The translations under genes were made by a program, and so were the position numbers. 51,142 nt of DNA from DASUPK01 sp036276255. Its GTDB lineage: Bacteria > Actinomycetota > Thermoleophilia > Solirubrobacterales > 70-9. Below the pieces are notes generated by a model. It was not told the origin of the DNA and searched no databases. It saw nothing but the letters and a program-made list of their open reading frames with translations. The stretch is from the NCBI GenBank assembly GCA_036276255.1, contig DASUPK010000060.1, positions 1 through 51,142 on the forward strand. Direction: 5' to 3'. This document shows positions 48,039 to 51,142 of this stretch, one piece after another (position 1 is the stretch's first letter; each line of letters starts with the position of its first letter).

Positions 48039-48305
48039 CTAGGTCGGAGGCTTGGTCGGGGGCTCCGAGCGGCCGGCGAGTATCTCGCTCAGTCGCTGGA
48101 CGTCGTCGCCCTTGATCAGCGTGCCGCCCTCGGGGCGGTTCTCACGCAGGCGGTTGACGAGCTCCGCTCGCAGGATGTCGATCTGCCCGTGCAGGATCCG
48201 GCGGCGGTACGACACCTCCTGCTCCTCGGCGGTCAGATTGTCGATCAGCTCCTTGAGCTCCTGGTCGCTCATCGAGCCGATATCGGGAAAGGTTTCTTCC
48301 TCCAC
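48039..48305 (-). CDS. RsiG-like protein, possible c-di-GMP-binding anti-sigma factor
   Basis: An 88-residue helical protein. In the helix TAEEQEVSYRRRILHGQID, the residues Glu28, Ser32, Arg35, His39 and Asp43 fit the spacing of the RsiG c-di-GMP motif E-x3-S-x2-R-x3-Q-x3-D, with His in place of Gln. Streptomyces RsiG has two such helices; the protein here has one, as described for basal actinobacteria, where it would dimerise. RsiG with c-di-GMP inhibits the sigma factor WhiG. No sigma gene lies nearby. Start GTG 48305 with GAGG upstream; the next gene is garA. Confidence 0.7.
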   Translation of the reverse strand: MEEETFPDIGSMSDQELKELIDNLTAEEQEVSYRRRILHGQIDILRAELVNRLRENRPEGGTLIKGDDVQRLSEILAGRSEPPTKPPT

Positions 48306-48362
48306 GGATCCTCACATTCATTAATCGGGCCGCGCTTATGCGCGCCCTCGCATCGGGGGATG

Positions 48363-48368
48363 ATTATA
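48363..48368 (-). promoter_or_regulatory. Consensus -10 TATAAT for the rsiG-garA-ftsR operon
   Basis: Read on the minus strand, TATAAT is a perfect housekeeping -10 box. TTGAGG lies 15 nt upstream as possible -35 (short spacing). The start would be about 50 nt before rsiG, so this transcript has a real leader. Confidence 0.6.
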
Positions 48369-48401
48369 TGGCTGCGAGGCCAGCCTCAACCGCGGCTTGA
48401 A

Positions 48402-48435
48402 GGTTCGGTCGAGGGATTGCACGGTCGACCGAGCC
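48402..48435 (-). terminator. Hairpin behind pgsA
   Basis: 11 nt at 48402-48412 pair with 48425-48435 (one G-U pair, loop 12 nt), behind pgsA on the minus strand. The region 48306-48528 holds this, the promoter, and nothing else that I can see. Confidence 0.45.
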
Positions 48436-48528
48436 CAGGCTCCCCTTCTCCCGCCTGAAGCGTGACGCATCCCGGGACAGGCGACTACTGCGTCCGACCG
48501 CCCCAGTTGGCTCCTAGCGCCTCATCCC

Positions 48529-49170
48529 CTAGGTGGCCGCCAGCTCTCTCAATCCGGTTCGCGCGTAGGCGATCGTCCCCAGGATCCCGAGGACGACGCC
48601 GACGATCAGCATCGCGCTCCACACCCAGCTGTCCGAGACCATCGCGAAGAAGAGCGACGCCATCACCGGAGCCACGGCGATCCGGCCCAGCCAATTGACC
48701 TTCAGCTCGCCGATTCTCCGCAGCGCCAACTCGGCGAGGAGGGCGGTGATCACCTCCCTCGCCACCAGGACAGCGAGCGCCCAGCGGGGCAGCAGCTCGA
48801 AGTGCCAGCAGACGACCACGCCCGAGAGGATCGTGAGCCGGTCGACGATCGGGTCGAGGATCGCCCCCATCCGGCTGTACTGGCCCGTGGCCCGCGCCAG
48901 GAAGCCGTCCACGTAGTCCCCCACCGAAATCAGCCAGAAGATCGCGGCCGCCCAGGGGTCGCGGCCATCGCCTGAGGAGAACGCGAGGTACAGGAAGACC
49001 GGCAGGCCGGCGAGCCGCAGGTATCCGACCGCATTCGGGATGGTCCAGGGCCGCAGGGGCTGCCCCGGCCTGGTCTGGCGCGGCGGGGGACCCGAGCGGT
49101 CGAGCCCGAACTGGCGCCGGAAACCCTTTCGCCGCCCCTTACGCAAGGATTGTCCGCGGCTCCTGGCCAT
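48529..49170 (-). CDS. pgsA: CDP-alcohol phosphatidyltransferase (PgsA-like)
   Basis: A 213-residue membrane enzyme with a basic N-terminal tail and six predicted helices. The CDP-alcohol motif D-x2-D-G-x2-A-R-x8-G-x3-D-x3-D is complete in GDYVDGFLARATGQYSR then MGAILDPIVDRL. It makes phosphatidylglycerophosphate or a similar phospholipid from CDP-diacylglycerol; the acceptor alcohol cannot be told from the motif. ATG 49170 follows TATGCT by 6 nt. Divergent from proS. Confidence 0.9.
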   Translation of the reverse strand: MARSRGQSLRKGRRKGFRRQFGLDRSGPPPRQTRPGQPLRPWTIPNAVGYLRLAGLPVFLYLAFSSGDGRDPWAAAIFWLISVGDYVDGFLARATGQYSRMGAILDPIVDRLTILSGVVVCWHFELLPRWALAVLVAREVITALLAELALRRIGELKVNWLGRIAVAPVMASLFFAMVSDSWVWSAMLIVGVVLGILGTIAYARTGLRELAAT

Positions 49171-49176
49171 GGAGCG

Positions 49177-49182
49177 AGCATA
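49177..49182 (-). promoter_or_regulatory. -10 box TATGCT for pgsA
   Basis: Read on the minus strand, TATGCT is 6 nt before the ATG at 49170. It touches the proS start codon on the other strand. Confidence 0.5.
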
Positions 49183-50690
49183 TGGAAGGCAAGGCGAAAA
49201 CCGGCATCTCACCCACGCGCGCTGAGGACTTCCCTCAGTGGTTCCAGAGCGTGGTCCGCGACGCGGAGGTCGCGGAGCTCGATCACGTGCGCGGGGCGAT
49301 GGTGATTCGGCCGTGGGGCTACGGGACCTGGGAGCTGATGCAGCGGGCGCTGGACGACGGCATCAAGGAGACCGGCGCCGAGAACGCCTACTTCCCGCTC
49401 TTCATCCCGCTGAGCTACTTCGAGGAGGAGGCCAAGCACGTCGAGGGCTTCGCCAAGGAGATGGCGGTGGTCACCCACCATCGGCTCGAGCAGGGACCCG
49501 ACGGCAAGCTCCACCCTGCCGCGGAGCTGCCGGAGCCGCTGATCGTCCGCCCCACCTCGGAGACGGTGATCGGGCGCTCCTTCGCCAAGTGGATCAACTC
49601 GTACCGCGACCTGCCTCTTCAGGTCAACCAGTGGTGCAACATCGTCCGCTGGGAGCTGCGCCCCCGCGTGCTCCTTCGCACGACGGAGTTCCTCTGGCAG
49701 GAGGGCCACACCGCTCACGCGAGCGAGCAGGAGGCCCTCGAGGAGACCAGGAAGATGCTGGGCGTCTACCGCGAGTTCGCCGAGTCGGTGCTGGCGATCC
49801 CGGTCATTCCCGGCGAGAAGCCCGAATCCGAGCGCTTCCCGGGCGCCGAGATCACCCTTTCGATCGAGGCGATGATGCAGGACGGCAAGGCGCTGCAGTC
49901 CGGCACCTCCCACTACCTCGGCCAGAACTTCTCGGGGGCGATGGACATGGAGTTCACCGACGAGGATGGGGAGCGGAAGCTCTGCTACACGACCTCCTGG
50001 GGGGTCTCCACCCGGATGCTCGGCGCCCTGGTGATGACCCACGGCGACGACAACGGCCTTCGGGTCCCGCCCCGTGTGGCCGCCAAACAGGTGAAGATCG
50101 TCCCGATCACGCGCGACGATCCGGCACCCGTGCTGGAGGCCGCCGCGCAGCTGCAGGCCGAGCTCACGGAGCGGTCCTGGATGGACGCTCCGATCCGCGC
50201 GGAGGTCGATTCCCGCGACCGCAAGCCCGCGGAGAAGCGCTGGGAGTGGATCCGCAAGGGCGTGCCGGTCGTGATCGAGATCGGCGAGCGCGACATCGAC
50301 CAGGGCGTCGTGACGATGACGCGCCGCGACGATGAGAGCCTCGCCCGCGACGCCGTTCCGCGCGACGGCGCCGCCGACGCGGTCGTGGGCGTCCTCGGCG
50401 ACATCCAGCTGGGCCTCTTCGAGGAGGCTGCCAAACGCCTGCGGGAGCGGACCCGCGACGACATCACGACGCTCGATCAGTTCAAGGAGTTCTTCTCGGG
50501 CGACGAGACGGACTCCGGCGGATTCGTCAGGGCGCCGTGGAGTGAGGAGCCCGAGACCGAGAAGACGATGGGCGAGCTCGGTGTCACCGTGCGCTGCATC
50601 CCGTTCGATGCGGAGCTGCCTCCGGACGCTCGCTGCGTGATCACAGGTGCCCCGGCGAAGGTGATGGCGATCTTCGCGAAGGCGTACTGA
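49182..50690 (+). CDS. proS: Prolyl-tRNA synthetase, archaeal/eukaryotic (type 3) form
   Basis: A 502-residue class II synthetase charging tRNA-Pro. Motif 2 RTTEFLWQEGHTAHA near residue 166, motif 3 with GALVMTHGDDNGLRVPP near residue 282, and the anticodon-binding domain (VKIVPITRDD). The editing domain of the bacterial type is absent, and the chain ends in a conserved Tyr (FAKAY), both marks of the archaeal/eukaryotic form that occurs in some bacteria. GGAG 7 nt before ATG 49182 serves as Shine-Dalgarno sequence. Confidence 0.97.
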   Translation: MEGKAKTGISPTRAEDFPQWFQSVVRDAEVAELDHVRGAMVIRPWGYGTWELMQRALDDGIKETGAENAYFPLFIPLSYFEEEAKHVEGFAKEMAVVTHHRLEQGPDGKLHPAAELPEPLIVRPTSETVIGRSFAKWINSYRDLPLQVNQWCNIVRWELRPRVLLRTTEFLWQEGHTAHASEQEALEETRKMLGVYREFAESVLAIPVIPGEKPESERFPGAEITLSIEAMMQDGKALQSGTSHYLGQNFSGAMDMEFTDEDGERKLCYTTSWGVSTRMLGALVMTHGDDNGLRVPPRVAAKQVKIVPITRDDPAPVLEAAAQLQAELTERSWMDAPIRAEVDSRDRKPAEKRWEWIRKGVPVVIEIGERDIDQGVVTMTRRDDESLARDAVPRDGAADAVVGVLGDIQLGLFEEAAKRLRERTRDDITTLDQFKEFFSGDETDSGGFVRAPWSEEPETEKTMGELGVTVRCIPFDAELPPDARCVITGAPAKVMAIFAKAY

Positions 50691-50827
50691 GCTGCCGCAC
50701 CGGTCGGATCTGGGTATATCTAAGAGAACTCTCATCGGGCGCCACGCCTGAGTAGGTGGTGAGTGCGTAGTCCGCCTCCGTAGCCGCCCCCGATGTCTCG
50801 CCGCGCGGTTCGGCGGAGTCTGGACTC

Positions 50828-50986
50828 ATGGTCGCCTCGATCTTCAATCTCAACGGGCCCGCCCACTACGTCCACTGGCATTTCTTTCAGATGTCGGTGG
50901 CCAACCTGATCGTGATCGGGTTGATGATCGTCGTCTTCATCCTGGCGATAGTCCTTCCCTTCCCCAAGCGGGAGATCGAGGAGTGA
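50828..50986 (+). CDS. 52-residue membrane protein before a cytochrome b gene
   Basis: A small ORF of 52 residues: a His-rich start (NGPAHYVHWHFFQ) and one long membrane helix (VANLIVIGLMIVVFILAIVL) followed by the charged end PFPKREIEE. Its TGA overlaps the GTG of the next gene (GTGA), so it is coupled to the cytochrome-b-type protein and is probably a small subunit of that complex. I do not recognise a named family. Confidence 0.75.
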   Translation: MVASIFNLNGPAHYVHWHFFQMSVANLIVIGLMIVVFILAIVLPFPKREIEE

Positions 50987-51142
50987 GCCCCGCACAGGAG
51001 CAGCCACAGGAGCAGCCACAGGAGAAGCGGATGTGGACCGAGCAGGTGCGTTCCCGCGCCGTCGGCGCTCTGCCGCCGGAGAAGCTCCTGCCCGATCGGC
51101 AGCCCGCCTACGTGTCGTCGTGGATCTACGTCTTCGGCGTCG
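50983..51142 (+). CDS. Start of a cytochrome-b-type membrane protein (runs off the window)
   Basis: A partial gene, cut at the window end after 53 codons. It begins with a Gln/Glu/Pro repeat from a 12-bp DNA repeat (QEQP twice), then KRMWTEQVRSRAVGALPPEK and LPDRQPAYVSSWIYVFG. The ending resembles the first segment of cytochrome b N-terminal domain proteins, in which a membrane helix should follow. ATG 51031 is an alternative start. Identification is tentative because of the short length. Confidence 0.5.
   Translation, partial: MSPAQEQPQEQPQEKRMWTEQVRSRAVGALPPEKLLPDRQPAYVSSWIYVFGV

Noticed and set aside
50993..51025. 12-bp repeat as a possible regulatory or CRISPR-like repeat
   Set aside because: It is only two to three copies in frame, coding for a QEQP linker at the start of the cytochrome-b-type protein.
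1..51142. Mobile elements, defence islands, CRISPR, rRNA or tRNA genes
   Set aside because: No transposase, integrase, toxin-antitoxin, repeat array or cloverleaf was seen. The HNH and ImmA-type genes stand alone among housekeeping genes and are not enough to claim an element.

Overview
The window is a GC-rich (about two-thirds by eye), densely packed bacterial chromosome segment with no insertion sequence, phage, tRNA, rRNA or CRISPR array that I can see. The gene content points to Actinomycetota: MurT/GatD lipid II amidation genes, a GarA-like FHA gene followed by an FtsR-like MerR gene and preceded by an RsiG-like gene, WS/DGAT acyltransferase, a DsbA-VKOR pair, and a c-di-AMP riboswitch on a cell-wall gene. 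LL-DAP aminotransferase next to dapF, the archaeal/eukaryotic-type ProS and the small single-motif RsiG suggest a deep actinobacterial class such as Thermoleophilia. That class assignment is inference.

Layout. 1-5.5 kb: thpR-recA-recX, a membrane cupredoxin, a small HTH gene, then miaB-miaA. 5.5-11.4 kb: dapF, dapL, a DMT permease, a GH114-like secreted protein, hflX, dut. 11.4-16.4 kb, minus strand: lemA, an interleaved murT / methyltransferase / gatD operon, a diacylglycerol-kinase-like gene and a methyltransferase. 16.4-25.8 kb: cyclophilin lipoprotein, peroxiredoxin, hydrolase, SnoaL, PRC-barrel, two DUF72 genes, a PP2C C-terminal remnant, DUF202, a broken GNAT gene, HNH nuclease, topoisomerase IB, a glycosyltransferase, and a divergent CDGSH / haem-oxygenase-like pair. 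25.8-30.9 kb: a structured leader with a small ORF, ccdA, methyltransferase, flavin monooxygenase, hydrolase, thioredoxin-TPR protein. 30.9-41.6 kb: dinB, rlpA with its riboswitch, WS/DGAT, YdjC deacetylase, DsbA-VKOR, acetyltransferase, RTX protein, K+ channel, ImmA peptidase, nadE. 41.6-51.1 kb: thioesterase, glycolipid-binding protein, two tandem membrane-anchored HTH paralogues, AGPS-like oxidase, SRPBCC, the rsiG-garA-ftsR operon, pgsA, proS, and the start of a cytochrome-b-type operon.

The strongest window-wide signal is regulatory. About twenty start codons are preceded, 6-9 nt upstream, by a TANNNT hexamer, the arrangement expected for leaderless mRNAs. In three cases (recX, the DMT permease, gatD), and probably a fourth at the left edge, the TAG stop codon of the previous gene is itself the first half of this -10 box. 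Other notable points: both catalytic cysteines of DapF are serine; recX and a hydrolase appear to start at CTG in the same 9-nt junction (GCTGCCTGA) behind Shine-Dalgarno sequences; a diacylglycerol-kinase-like gene has no canonical start and may begin at ATC; a c-di-AMP (ydaO-type) riboswitch precedes rlpA; and two intergenic regions look like unassigned structured RNAs.

Functional themes: DNA repair (recA, recX, dinB, dut); peptidoglycan and meso-DAP supply (dapL, dapF, murT, gatD, rlpA); oxidative folding and redox (DsbA, VKOR, CcdA, thioredoxin, peroxiredoxin, CDGSH); lipids (pgsA, AGPS-like oxidase, DAG-kinase-like protein, WS/DGAT); and second-messenger control (c-di-AMP riboswitch, RsiG-like protein, GarA).
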